Origin: Archangium violaceum
GTDB taxonomy: Bacteria; Myxococcota; Myxococcia; Myxococcales; Myxococcaceae
DNA: 64,000 bases
NCBI RefSeq assembly: GCF_016859125.1
Contig: NZ_CP069338.1
Coordinates: 5,271,501 to 5,335,500, forward strand
Direction of reading: 5' to 3'
In this document: piece by piece, positions 17,291 through 25,806 of the stretch
Layout: every line of letters begins with the position of its first letter
Numbering within the stretch: the first letter of the stretch is position 1
Notes under the pieces: model-generated
The model's database searches: none
Told to the model about the DNA's origin: nothing
What the model saw: only the letters and a program-made list of their open reading frames with translations
Program-made: the position numbers and the translations under genes

Positions 17291-18325
17291 ATGGAGCAGG
17301 ACAGAGCCCGACAGGAAGCCCAGGCACGGCTGGAGAAGGCCAGAGCGGAAGCCGAAGAGGCCCGCAAGAGGGCTGAAGAGGCCCGCGCTCGCGCGGATGC
17401 CAACGAGGAGCGGCTGAAGAAGGCCCGCGAGGAGTTCGACAAAGCGCGCCAGGAGCGCAAGGGCGGCATCGGCAAGGCCGAGAAGGAGTTGAAGGAAGCC
17501 GAGCGGCCGGAGAAGGAAGCGGAGAAGGCGGAGAAGAGCGCCAGTGCGAAGGCGCGCGAGGAGCACCTCTCCTCCCTGCTGGCAGCTGACAGTCACCAGC
17601 ACGGAGAGGAGAGCGGCTGCGTCACCCGGTGCCTGTGGGACAAGGCTCGGCCCCCCACCTGGAGGCGCCGGTGCCTCTTCCGAGGCCACAACCACCGGGA
17701 GAATGGGGTGAAGTACCAGCTCGCCAACGAGTCCGACTGGTACAACCTGGACTTCAGGGAGCGCAATAGCGAGTCGCGCAAACGACTGAACAAGGAATTC
17801 AGCGACGCACAACTCGGCGTGCGCAAGCCCGTCAACAACCCCACCATCAGCAAGGACTGCTGGTGGATGAGCAAGTACGGCGCCAACTTCCGGATAAACA
17901 ACCGTCCCTGGAAGAACGAAGCCCACCACATCATCCCGATAGAGGCCCTCGCCACACACTTCGATGGAAAGCTGCTTCTACTCCAAGCAGTCAAATACAA
18001 CGTCAACATTGGCGTTAATATCATCATGCTTCCCATCAATGAAAAACACGCACGGGTGTACCAGCTCCCCTCACACCCATCAAACCACCCTGACTACAAC
18101 AGATCCCTCAAGCGCATGCTAGACAGCATATCCAATAAATTCGGGAAAGAGAAAGAAAAACAAGGCGGGCACCCGGAAATGTCGGCAGAAAACCCAGGCA
18201 ATCATCGAACCAACCTCAACAACTTCTCCCTCGGGATGCGAATCCAGTTACGCGACTTTGCAATCGAAAAGGCAAAGGCAGGCGCACCCCTACACATCAA
18301 CGATATTTTCAAACCAATTCGATAG
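17291..18325 (+). CDS. AHH-motif nuclease toxin with coiled-coil N-terminus
   Basis: 344 residues. Residues 1-100 are an Arg/Glu/Lys/Ala-rich coiled coil (repeats of EEARKRAEEARARAD type). After a Cys-containing linker the C-terminal domain has NEAHHIIPIEALATHF, then NIGVNIIMLPINEKHARVYQ and PSNHPDYNRSLKRMLD. This is the AHH branch of HNH/EndoVII nucleases, with AHH and the downstream H..PSH..Y pattern. Around 17,700 the DNA changes from very GC-rich to visibly AT-richer, suggesting that the toxin tip was acquired separately. Two immunity-type genes follow in the same direction. Confidence 0.8.
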   Translation: MEQDRARQEAQARLEKARAEAEEARKRAEEARARADANEERLKKAREEFDKARQERKGGIGKAEKELKEAERPEKEAEKAEKSASAKAREEHLSSLLAADSHQHGEESGCVTRCLWDKARPPTWRRRCLFRGHNHRENGVKYQLANESDWYNLDFRERNSESRKRLNKEFSDAQLGVRKPVNNPTISKDCWWMSKYGANFRINNRPWKNEAHHIIPIEALATHFDGKLLLLQAVKYNVNIGVNIIMLPINEKHARVYQLPSHPSNHPDYNRSLKRMLDSISNKFGKEKEKQGGHPEMSAENPGNHRTNLNNFSLGMRIQLRDFAIEKAKAGAPLHINDIFKPIR

Positions 18326-18365
18326 AACCGGCACCATCAACAGCCCCCCCTCTGCTCAAGACACC

Positions 18366-18953
18366 ATGCACAACTACTTCATTCTCGAATCACACCCCTC
18401 TCCCGAGAACTGCACTATCAACAAGTGCCCCGAGCCGCTCGATAGCAAGAAATGGCGGATCGCCGAAGGCGAACCCATGGGGGGACATTACAGCCCTCCG
18501 GTTCGCCTCGACATGGACAAGAGCCATGGCGGAATGCACATTCCAGACTTTATCGACAACAACCTCCATCTCCCGCTCGTTAGCGGCAAACTCAAGCAAC
18601 TACTGGAGCGCGAGTCAAATGCCGAGATAGAGTTCTTGCCATTCATGCTCTATAATCACAAAGGCAGGGTCGCCTGCGACGACTGCTACATCGCCAACGT
18701 CCTGGGCTCACAGGACTGTGTCGATAGAACCAGGACCGAAGGCCAGGAGGACGCCTCTGAACCTGGTCAGTACATTGGCCTGTTCAGACTCTTCCTGGAC
18801 CCAGCACGGATTGATCCTCAGAGCAGGCTCTTCCGTATCAGCGCCAAACCATCCGTCCTCATAATCCGGGATGATCTGCGTGCCCTCTTCGAACAGAATG
18901 AGGTGACTGGCGCGAGGTACATCGCCATGGGCGAGAAGTGCATGCTCTACTGA
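18366..18953 (+). CDS. Imm11/DUF1629-family immunity protein
   Basis: 195 residues from ATG 18366. MHNYFILESHPSPENCTINK, then RLDMDKSHGGMHIPDFIDNN, and the diagnostic C-terminal part YIGLFRLFLDPARIDPQSRL, SVLIIRDDLRALFEQNEVTG. This follows the pattern of DUF1629/Imm11 proteins, which are common beside polymorphic toxins in myxobacteria. It starts 40 bp after the AHH toxin and is most likely its cognate inhibitor. Lower GC than the core genes, like the toxin domain. Confidence 0.75.
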   Translation: MHNYFILESHPSPENCTINKCPEPLDSKKWRIAEGEPMGGHYSPPVRLDMDKSHGGMHIPDFIDNNLHLPLVSGKLKQLLERESNAEIEFLPFMLYNHKGRVACDDCYIANVLGSQDCVDRTRTEGQEDASEPGQYIGLFRLFLDPARIDPQSRLFRISAKPSVLIIRDDLRALFEQNEVTGARYIAMGEKCMLY

Positions 18954-18987
18954 TGCGTGCAATGTTTTTGCAAGAGGGCTCAACGCC

Positions 18988-19794
18988 ATGAACCTGGAGA
19001 CCGTTCGGGAGAACGCCCACGTATACCTAATGGAGGCGCTTGACAGCATCTCACAGAGAACGGCCGATGAGCAGTCCGGTCTAGCCTATATAACCGCGGC
19101 TTATTTTTACCGACGAATCGCCATCTGCGAACTGCTCGCCGAGGCACGAATGGATCGGTTTGCAACTTTTCTGGCGAAGTCCGCGTTGGTGCGTATCCAC
19201 TTCCTTCGCCTCGTCACGCAGGGGCACGCAGCCGCCCCGCTCCATACCTGTGCAAGCCGGAATTTCTCCTTTGTTGACTCACTCGTCGCTGGCCAACTTC
19301 ACATGGCGGTGGAGCTTGCCCGGCTGACTCCGGATCGGCATACACCAAGCATCGAATATGAGGACGACTTCCTCCTGCATCGCTTCCTCCAACGGCTCAC
19401 CCTTCACCTCCATGTAGGTGACAACTTCGACCTTGCAGCCATGTTGGAGCGCTGGGAGACAGTGCTGGAAGGAGAGTATGACCCGTACCTGGGAGCATGC
19501 AAGGCATTGCTGCAGAAAGACACCCGGGCGCTCAATGAGGCGCTGCGTGACGCCATCGCTATTCGTAAGCGCTCCTTTCAAGACGAGAAGAAGCAGTCGG
19601 TCCCCCCTGACAGACGTCTTACCGAGGGCTTTGTCTTCATGGATGGGTTGGCCTTCTTGCGGCTCGCCGAGACGCTCGGCATGCCGGTTCAACGCGAGTA
19701 CCCCACCATTCCCAAGTTCGCACGCATTCCCCTGGGGCGAGCACCACTGCCTCATGACTCGTGGATGCGCCCCGAGCAGGCGGTACCCGCGTAG
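18988..19794 (+). CDS. Imm49-family immunity protein
   Basis: 268 residues, helical. The C-terminal half has YDPYLGACKALLQKDTRALN, AIAIRKRSFQ and FVFMDGLAFLRLAETLGMPV followed by a conserved Tyr-Pro, matching Imm49 proteins. It is the second immunity gene after the AHH toxin. Either both protect against it or this one guards against a toxin since lost. The IS701 left end begins 19 bp after its stop, so anything that once followed has been removed. ATG 18988 lies 34 bp after the Imm11 stop. Confidence 0.75.
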   Translation: MNLETVRENAHVYLMEALDSISQRTADEQSGLAYITAAYFYRRIAICELLAEARMDRFATFLAKSALVRIHFLRLVTQGHAAAPLHTCASRNFSFVDSLVAGQLHMAVELARLTPDRHTPSIEYEDDFLLHRFLQRLTLHLHVGDNFDLAAMLERWETVLEGEYDPYLGACKALLQKDTRALNEALRDAIAIRKRSFQDEKKQSVPPDRRLTEGFVFMDGLAFLRLAETLGMPVQREYPTIPKFARIPLGRAPLPHDSWMRPEQAVPA

Positions 19795-19812
19795 GGCAAT
19801 GCCTCCCTTAGC

Positions 19813-21658
19813 ACTACAGTTGTAGGTTCAAAAATAGACGGAAATCCACTTCCTTCTGGGGCAGTGTCCGTCCTGTCCTTGCTTCATCCTGGGAACATGC
19901 GAGGGCCAGGGTGACTTCCCGAGTCAGGCGGTTGTAGCTACCTGACAGGGTAGTAGCCAGGGAGACGAGAAACGAGGGGGGATGGAAGTGACGGTGGAGG
20001 TGATGTGGTTCCAACCTATGGGAGAAGTCGCATCCAAAGGGGGAGCACATGTCCAAGTCCATCACGGCGGAGTCCACCCGTGTCGTGCCCGCCGACACGG
20101 AGGCCACCTTCGTTGCGAAACTCTCCGGGGAGTTGAAGCGGGTGCTGGGGTGGCTCAATCAGCACTTTCGCCGTCCCGAGACACGGCGCAATGTGGAGGA
20201 CTTCCTGCGAGCCCTGCTGGCGCGCGTGGAGCACAAGAATTCCTGGGGATTGAGCGAGGAGGCGGGCCGACCCACTCCGTACGCCTTCCAGTACCTGTTG
20301 GGGCGCGCCAGATGGGAGCCGGACGAAGTGCGCGACTCCATGCAAGCCGATGTCTTGCGCAAGCTGGGCCCCAAGGGGGACCTCATCCTGGATGAGACGG
20401 GCTTCCTCAAGAAGGGGGACATGTCCGCCGGTGTCGCGCACCAGTACACCGGCACGGCCGGCGGCATCGCCAACTGCCAGATGGGTGTCTTCCTCGTCTA
20501 TGCCACCCCCCAGGGGCATACCCTGCTCGACCGGGAACTGTACCTGCCCGAGGAGTGGACTTCTGACAGGGAGCGCTGCCGCCGGGCAGGTATTGCAGAT
20601 GAGGTGGAGTTCGCCACCAAACCGCAACTGGAGCAGCGGATGCTTCAGCGGGCCTTTGGAGCGGGGTACACGCCGCGTTGGGTGCTTGGGGATGAGGTGT
20701 ATGGCCGGGATGGCAAGTTGCGCGCTTTTCTGGAGCAACGTCGCCAACGCTATGTCTTGACAGTCGCCTCGAACACTCCGGTTGAGCGAGGACTGCGCAA
20801 GATGACTCCCGCCCAGATACTCCTCGAGGAGGTGCACCCGGAGGACTTCCAGCGACTGTCCGCGGGCGACGGCGCCAAGGGTCCTCGCGAGTCGGATTGG
20901 GCTCGGGTGCGGCTCAATCCCCGGACGTGGAGAGCCTCAGCCGCTGGCTGCTGGTGCGGCGAGATGTGGACAAAACCCTTGAAACACTCACCCTGAGCAA
21001 CTACGACTTCTTCCTGGTGCACGCGCCCGCGAATACCTCGCTGGAGGCCATGGTGGAGGCGGCGGGAGGCCGCTGGCCCGTGGAGTCCTGCTTTGAATCC
21101 GCCAAGCAGGAGGTAGGGCTGGATGAATATGAAGTGCGCTCGTGGACGGGGTGGTACCGACACATGACGTTGTGCCTGGTGGCGCACTCCTTTCTCACGA
21201 CGGCGCATCTGGAGCTCAATGCGATGCGAATTCAGGAGCCGGCGAACTCTGGCTCCGGCCACCCGGAGACAGCTACGGCTGACACGCGGGAGCAGTCTCC
21301 TGCTCCAGCACACCAGATTCCCGCGCGGGCAGGGACTGTGCGGGAGACGGCAGGCCGCAAACACGCTTCTCCGGAGTCCCTCCTCCCAAAAGTCCTGGGC
21401 CCGCCGTGCAAGAAGAGCAGCATGCATCTCTTTCTGCACCGGCGCGGCCTTCGCTCTCCAGCCTCGGCGTCCAACTCGTCCTCTTCAGCATCCAGGAGGT
21501 GAGACGGCTCTTCATCCGTCTGCTGCAATCATGGCAACCCCCGAGCGCTTTTTCCCTCCGATGGAGTTTCTGGCGACGTCGGCATCAAGCCATTGCCAGG
21601 CTCTGTCACTACCGCAAACGCACCTCTCAGCCCTGGTAGTGAGCTTGCAACTGTAGTG
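19813..21658 (+). mobile_element. IS701-family insertion element, inactive
   Basis: Imperfect inverted repeats bound the element: CACTACAGTTGTAGGTTC at 19813-19830 and, reading inward from 21658, CACTACAGTTGCAAGCTC (14 of 18 identical). The length is about 1.85 kb. No matching target duplication is evident. The right end lies inside a DUF2169 gene whose 3' part survives. The left end lies just behind the Imm49 gene. The missing 5' part of the DUF2169 gene is not on the other side, so a deletion accompanied or followed insertion. Confidence 0.7.
20049..21639 (+). pseudogene. IS701-family transposase, frameshifted
   Basis: Frame 1 from ATG 20049 carries the N-terminus and the first catalytic segment GDLILDETGFLKKGDMSAG, up to about 20915 (ESDWARVRL). 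The frame then shifts: SLSRWLLVRRDVDKTLETLT, ESCFESAKQEVGLDEYEVRS, GWYRHMTLCLVAHSFL. A second shift before 21460 leads to FSIQEVRRLFIRLLQSW and WRRRHQAIARLCHYRKRTSQ at the end. All parts of an IS701 transposase are recognisable, but no single frame covers them. No slippery-site design is apparent, so this is decay rather than programmed frameshifting. Confidence 0.8.
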
Positions 21659-21823
21659 ATTGGCACTCGGCGCGAGCAACACTGCTCGCGCGTGGTAACG
21701 GTGCTCGTGGAACCTGATGAAAGGCGCCTCTCCCTGGTATGGCAGAGCGTGCTGCGCGTTCCCGCACCTGAGGCGGACTATCTCGACGAGACGGAAATCG
21801 TCGAACAAAGGAGCGCGACGTGA
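21659..21823 (+). pseudogene. DUF2169 protein, C-terminal remnant
   Basis: Immediately right of the IS701 end the frame reads SRVVTVLVEPDERRLSLVWQ then SVLRVPAPEADYLDETEIVE and stops at 21823. The VTVLVEPDERRLSLVW motif is the C-terminal signature of DUF2169 proteins, accessory proteins of T6SS effector loading. Only about 55 residues remain. Its stop overlaps the GTG start of the next gene (GTGA), showing the original operon arrangement. Confidence 0.65.
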
Positions 21824-22869
21824 ACGCCCAGGTCGAGGTGGTGGCCGTCGCCGCACGAACCCCTGTCGGGCTTACTGCGGAGAGCAGCGCGGCCTCCGTG
21901 CGCGCTGGCATCTGCCGGTACGCCGAGTATCCCTTCATCGATCCACGCGGCGAGCCGGTCGTGGTCGCCGCCGACCGACTGTTAGAGCCTGGACTTGAGG
22001 GGCGAGACCGTCTGGTGCCCATGGCCGGGAGTGTTCTCGAGGAGATCGAGGCCAAGATCGATCACAAGGTCCTCTACGGGGGCAGGCTCAGCGTGTTGCT
22101 CGCGCTTCCAGAAACCCGCCCGGGATTTTCCGAGGAAGACGCGGCATGGGTCGTGGGCGCCCTGTCCGCGCGCTTGCGAGCGAAAACGTCCAGCGCCCAT
22201 GTCGAGCTCGCCGGACGCGGGCACGCCGGAGCCATTCGGGCGGTCGAGCAGGCGGTACGGGAGTGCTCCGAGAGCAGGGAGACTCTGTTCCTGGTCATTG
22301 GCGTCGATAGCTATCACCACGCGGACACGTTCGCTTGGCTGGAGCGCGGTCGCAGGTTCGCGCAGCCCGGGATTCGCAGTGGATTCACCCCTGGCGAGGG
22401 AGTTGGATGCCTCGCACTGATGAGCGCTGGACTGCGCCGTCGCTTGCGCCTCCCCCAATTGGCCGTCGTGCGAGGGGCACGCACGGCACAGGAGCGACTC
22501 CTGCGCGACAGCGACACGGGCTCGTTCGGCGTCGGAATGACGCAGGCCGTTCAGGGCGCGGTCGCCGGGCTCGACCTTCCGAGAGAGCGCGTCGACGTCC
22601 TGTACACGGACATCAATGGCGAGCGTTATCGCAGCGAGGAGTGGGGCTTCGTCGCGTTGCGTGCGCCGTCGGTCTGGAAGTCACCGGGGTACAAAGCCCC
22701 GAGTGACTGCTGGGGCGACGTGGGCGCAGCGTTTGGGGCCCTCGGTGGCGTGCTGGCGATCCGGGCGTTCGCACGAGGCTACGCGCGAGGCCCGCGAGCG
22801 CTGGTAATGGCAGGTTCCGATAGCGGGCTGCGGGGGGCCATGCTCCTGCAAGCTCCGCAGGTGTCATGA
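21820..22869 (+). CDS. beta-ketoacyl-synthase-like (thiolase-fold) protein, active site lost
   Basis: 349 residues from GTG 21820 (AAAGGAG upstream). It is a paralogue of the protein at 16090. VVAVAARTPVGLTAESSAAS at the start, LFLVIGVDSYHHADTFAWLE in the middle and VGAAFGALGGVLAIRAFARG at the end follow the thiolase fold. The nucleophile position reads VELAGRGHAGAI, with no Cys, and the GHxxGAAG motif reads CWGDVGAAFG, with Asp for His. It cannot work as a ketosynthase. Operon order: DUF2169 remnant, this gene, then the DUF4150-toxin fusion 13 bp later. Confidence 0.75.
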   Translation: MNAQVEVVAVAARTPVGLTAESSAASVRAGICRYAEYPFIDPRGEPVVVAADRLLEPGLEGRDRLVPMAGSVLEEIEAKIDHKVLYGGRLSVLLALPETRPGFSEEDAAWVVGALSARLRAKTSSAHVELAGRGHAGAIRAVEQAVRECSESRETLFLVIGVDSYHHADTFAWLERGRRFAQPGIRSGFTPGEGVGCLALMSAGLRRRLRLPQLAVVRGARTAQERLLRDSDTGSFGVGMTQAVQGAVAGLDLPRERVDVLYTDINGERYRSEEWGFVALRAPSVWKSPGYKAPSDCWGDVGAAFGALGGVLAIRAFARGYARGPRALVMAGSDSGLRGAMLLQAPQVS

Positions 22870-22882
22870 GGAGGCAATCCCA

Positions 22883-24076
22883 ATGCCGAGCGTATCAGTG
22901 AATGCTCCGAAGACCCCGGTGACCGAGGATAGCAACGGGCTCGCCGCGGCGACGTTACCCAACGTGTGCAAGATGCCGGGGCCGCCAGCGCCGTTCGTCC
23001 CGACCCCGTTGCCCAACATTGGCGAGAGCGGGACAGACCCGAAGAATTATTCCAAGAGCGTTACTATCGAAGGCAAGAAGGTCGCCATCCGGGGCGCAAC
23101 CTTCGGCTCCATGGGCGACGTGGCCAGCAAGGGGACCGGCGGTGGGGTGGTCTCCGCGAACGTGGAAGGACCCACGAGCTTCGTGGGTCCCGGGTCCATG
23201 GACGTGAAGATCGAGGGAAAGAACGTCCAGTTGCTCGGCGATCCAATGCTCAACAACTGCGGGCCGAGCGGCAGTCCGGCCAACGCGGCGACGATGATGG
23301 GCGTGATCCAGATGAATGGGACCGTCACATTCGTCACCGGAGATGACGAATGTCCTGTGTGCGGAAAGAACCATGGCAAGCAGGGCGCATTGAAAGAGAT
23401 AAAAGCAACAAAGGTCAACGCCCAGCGGTTGACCAAGCAGCTCACCGAGAAGAACTATCTTGCCAATAGCGAGCCCCCCAGCACGATGCTTGGTGTCGTC
23501 CGGTGCCTGTGCAAGAAGAAGCATTACGCGGACCGATCGAGCGAAACAGACGATGTGCTCCGCGCGACCATCAAAGACATTGGATGGCATGGTCCCAATG
23601 GCGATTCCAATAAAGAGCCTGATGCCAAAGACACTGCCGCCCCCAAGAAAGACGAGGCAGACACCAAGAAGGGCGGGGTTCTCAATTTCCTGAAGACTCG
23701 TTTCGAGAATGCCCCAGAGCGAGTGGAGAGGATAGAGGAGGTATGGGAGGATGCCGAAGATCTCTGTCAACGAAGAAGGCGTAACAAAACATTGCCTTCC
23801 GCCTACAAACCGGGGCGTTGTGCCGCCCCCAAAACGCTCCTGCTTGTCATGCAGGATGGTGCCCACGCTGGCGGCATCACCGAGCAGTGGTTCCACAACC
23901 AGGGCAATCCAACCGTGGGTTTGATCAAATACCATGATAGGGAGAGTGGCTCACCGATGGTGAGACAATTTGCCCACGGCGAAACCGTCCCTCTGTGTGA
24001 GAGTTGCAACCTCATTCTCCCCTTGCTGCTCTGCCCCAACGACGAAGAAAGGCAAAAATGCCAACACAAGACCTAG
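22883..24076 (+). CDS. DUF4150 PAAR-like protein fused to a C-terminal toxin, possibly deaminase-like
   Basis: 397 residues. Residues 1-140 are DUF4150 (PNVCKMPGPPAPFVPTPLPN, VKIEGKNVQLLGDPMLNNCG). A middle region has Cys pairs (DECPVCGKNH, VRCLCKKKHY) and a charged linker. The last 90 residues read YKPGRCAAPKTLLLVMQDG, then TEQWF, then AHGETVPLCESCNLILPLLL. The paired CAAPK and CESC motifs look like the two zinc-binding parts of a nucleic-acid or nucleotide deaminase fold; this is a proposal, not a firm match. GAGG precedes ATG 22883. Overlaps the following SMI1-like gene by 19 bp, typical of toxin-immunity pairs. Confidence 0.7.
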   Translation: MPSVSVNAPKTPVTEDSNGLAAATLPNVCKMPGPPAPFVPTPLPNIGESGTDPKNYSKSVTIEGKKVAIRGATFGSMGDVASKGTGGGVVSANVEGPTSFVGPGSMDVKIEGKNVQLLGDPMLNNCGPSGSPANAATMMGVIQMNGTVTFVTGDDECPVCGKNHGKQGALKEIKATKVNAQRLTKQLTEKNYLANSEPPSTMLGVVRCLCKKKHYADRSSETDDVLRATIKDIGWHGPNGDSNKEPDAKDTAAPKKDEADTKKGGVLNFLKTRFENAPERVERIEEVWEDAEDLCQRRRRNKTLPSAYKPGRCAAPKTLLLVMQDGAHAGGITEQWFHNQGNPTVGLIKYHDRESGSPMVRQFAHGETVPLCESCNLILPLLLCPNDEERQKCQHKT

Positions 24077-24813
24077 AGTTGGAAATGGAGGAATTGCTCC
24101 TGAGAATCGTGCCTGGGCTCTCCGAGCAGTGGAAGGGTGCCACACCCGACGCGATTGCGCAGATCGAACGAATTGCAGGCCGTCCCTTGCCTTCATTTTA
24201 TCGCTGGTTCCTGAACCGCATGGGCCAGAGCATGGGCCCTCTGGCCTATCCGACTCTGGACTTCTCGGCGCAGCGAGTGCTCTCTTGTTACGCCAAGAAA
24301 CTGGTCGTGCCTGAACAGCGGTTCTTGCTCATCGCATATGAGTCCGATGAGGTGATGCCTTTGCATCTCTTCTACGACTTCACCGCGCCAGCACGAGAAG
24401 ATGCATTGGTAACGACACGTGCCGCTCAGGAGGGCGAGCTCTCGGACGATTTCGAGACCCTGCGCGAGATGCTGGCATGGGGTGCATTCTCATTGTTCCG
24501 GGTCGAGGGCATGCCGCAGATGTGCAGCGGCAGTCTCAAGGGGAACGATCCAGACTTTCTCTCGGACCTCGATCTGCTGATGAGCAGCCTTGGGTTCACG
24601 AGCCCGATTTCCACCGGGCCCCTCTGCCGGCTTTACGAGCGGCACGATGCGACCATGATATGCAGGGGCACGCCGAGGGCAGGACGTGGTAACAGGCGGA
24701 CCTTCAACCTCGGAGGCCGTAACGCGGGAACTCTCAGGAGAATCCTGGGCGAGATAACTACGCAATCCTCGCTGGAGGTCAAAGTCAAGGATTGGGCTCC
24801 AGCGCTCCGGTGA
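24058..24813 (+). CDS. SMI1/KNR4-type immunity protein
   Basis: 251 residues. The N-terminal part DAIAQIERIAGRPLPSFYRW FLNRMGQ is the SMI1/KNR4 (SUKH) pattern, in which a helix and LP..Y...L open the domain. Members are frequent antitoxins of diverse nuclease and deaminase toxins. The start at 24058 overlaps the end of the toxin gene; AGAAAGG lies just upstream. It is the probable cognate inhibitor of the preceding DUF4150 fusion. A weak hairpin (CCCGCCT/AGGCGGG, 24841-24860) follows and may end the transcript. Confidence 0.65.
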   Translation: MPTQDLELEMEELLLRIVPGLSEQWKGATPDAIAQIERIAGRPLPSFYRWFLNRMGQSMGPLAYPTLDFSAQRVLSCYAKKLVVPEQRFLLIAYESDEVMPLHLFYDFTAPAREDALVTTRAAQEGELSDDFETLREMLAWGAFSLFRVEGMPQMCSGSLKGNDPDFLSDLDLLMSSLGFTSPISTGPLCRLYERHDATMICRGTPRAGRGNRRTFNLGGRNAGTLRRILGEITTQSSLEVKVKDWAPALR

Positions 24814-24860
24814 AGTACCAGGCCTGCTGTTGGCCAGGAACCCGCCTCGCTCAAGGCGGG

Positions 24861-25806
24861 CAGTGAAGAAGAAGCGGTAAAAGCCGCCCACGCTTGAAGA
24901 ATCCCCACCAGTTCTGCGCGGCATGACAGCACCGTAAGCGTAGCCCGTTAAATACTCGCGTGCTCCTCGGCATAAGAGCCTTGGCGGTCATTCCCGCTGA
25001 TGTTCTGGCTGTTCGGCCAGTGCATCTTCATCCAATCCACCCGAGGAGGAGTCCAGATGGAACACATCAGCCTCTCCGCTGAGCTGGGGGAAATTCGTTA
25101 CGCCATCGAGGGCGCCCACTGGATCGCGGACAGCATCGCCATGGAACCGCGGTGCGGGCCTCCTCGGAGCGCGAGCTCCGCCGCTCCTCGCGCCCAAACC
25201 GGCTGGCTCCTTTTCCCGCGCTTCTTCGTGTTCAGCGACATTGAATGACCTGGAGGTCCGCCATGTTCCGAGAGGCTCGCGGAGGCCAGTTGGGGCAGCT
25301 CCGGCGTAGTTGTGTCCTGTACGTGGAGCCATGAACCCACCGTCGCGGCGACTGGATCAAGACATGCAATTGCTACCGCGCAGCTTGGATGGAGGAAATC
25401 GGCCCGGAATCGGACCGACTGGATGATGGAAAGGGGGCCCGGGTCGTGGTGCGCCCCATCACCTGGCGGTTCGGGTCAGAGCCTGACGGCCGAAGTAGTT
25501 GGGGCGCAGGAGGGCGGAGCTGAAATGGCATGAAGCCGTCCCCGATGTACCGGCGAGGGCGGGGGAAGAAAAACAGGTACAGGCCCCATGGCCCGGGGAG
25601 GCGATGGAGAAGCAGACAGCAGGCCGTCAGCAGCTGGTGCGCAGTCGGGTGGGAGTGGACAGGTGAGAAAAGGCCCTCTCCATGTAGGTCCTACCCTTAC
25701 GGTTGGCACCGCGCCCGCCAGCGGGCACACTGCGCGCCGCCTGAACGTGCGAGCAGGAGGCGGTCTCCTCCCGTGCTCGTCGCGGACACAGGAGGGGATC
25801 GCACGG
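24861..25806. other. region without a confident gene, decayed coding traces
   Basis: No complete gene was found. At 25057 an ATG with a strong GAGGAGG site opens MEHISLSAELGEIRYAIEGA HWIADSIA, which looks protein-like for about 30 residues and then degenerates before a stop at 25246-25248. At 25350 another frame reads DWIKTCNCYRAAWMEEIGPE SDRLDDGKGARVVVRPITWR and ends at 25524 with no plausible start. Both may be pieces of broken genes at the right edge of the island. The last 250 bases before sbcD show nothing distinct apart from AGGAGGGG before its start. Confidence 0.4.

Noticed and set aside
20049-21639. Programmed frameshifting in the IS701 transposase
   Set aside because: There are two shifts in different places, without slippery runs, and single-frame transposases are usual in this family; decay is simpler.
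9605-24813. Prophage
   Set aside because: No integrase, capsid, portal or lysis gene was seen; the island consists of insertion elements and secretion-effector accessory genes.
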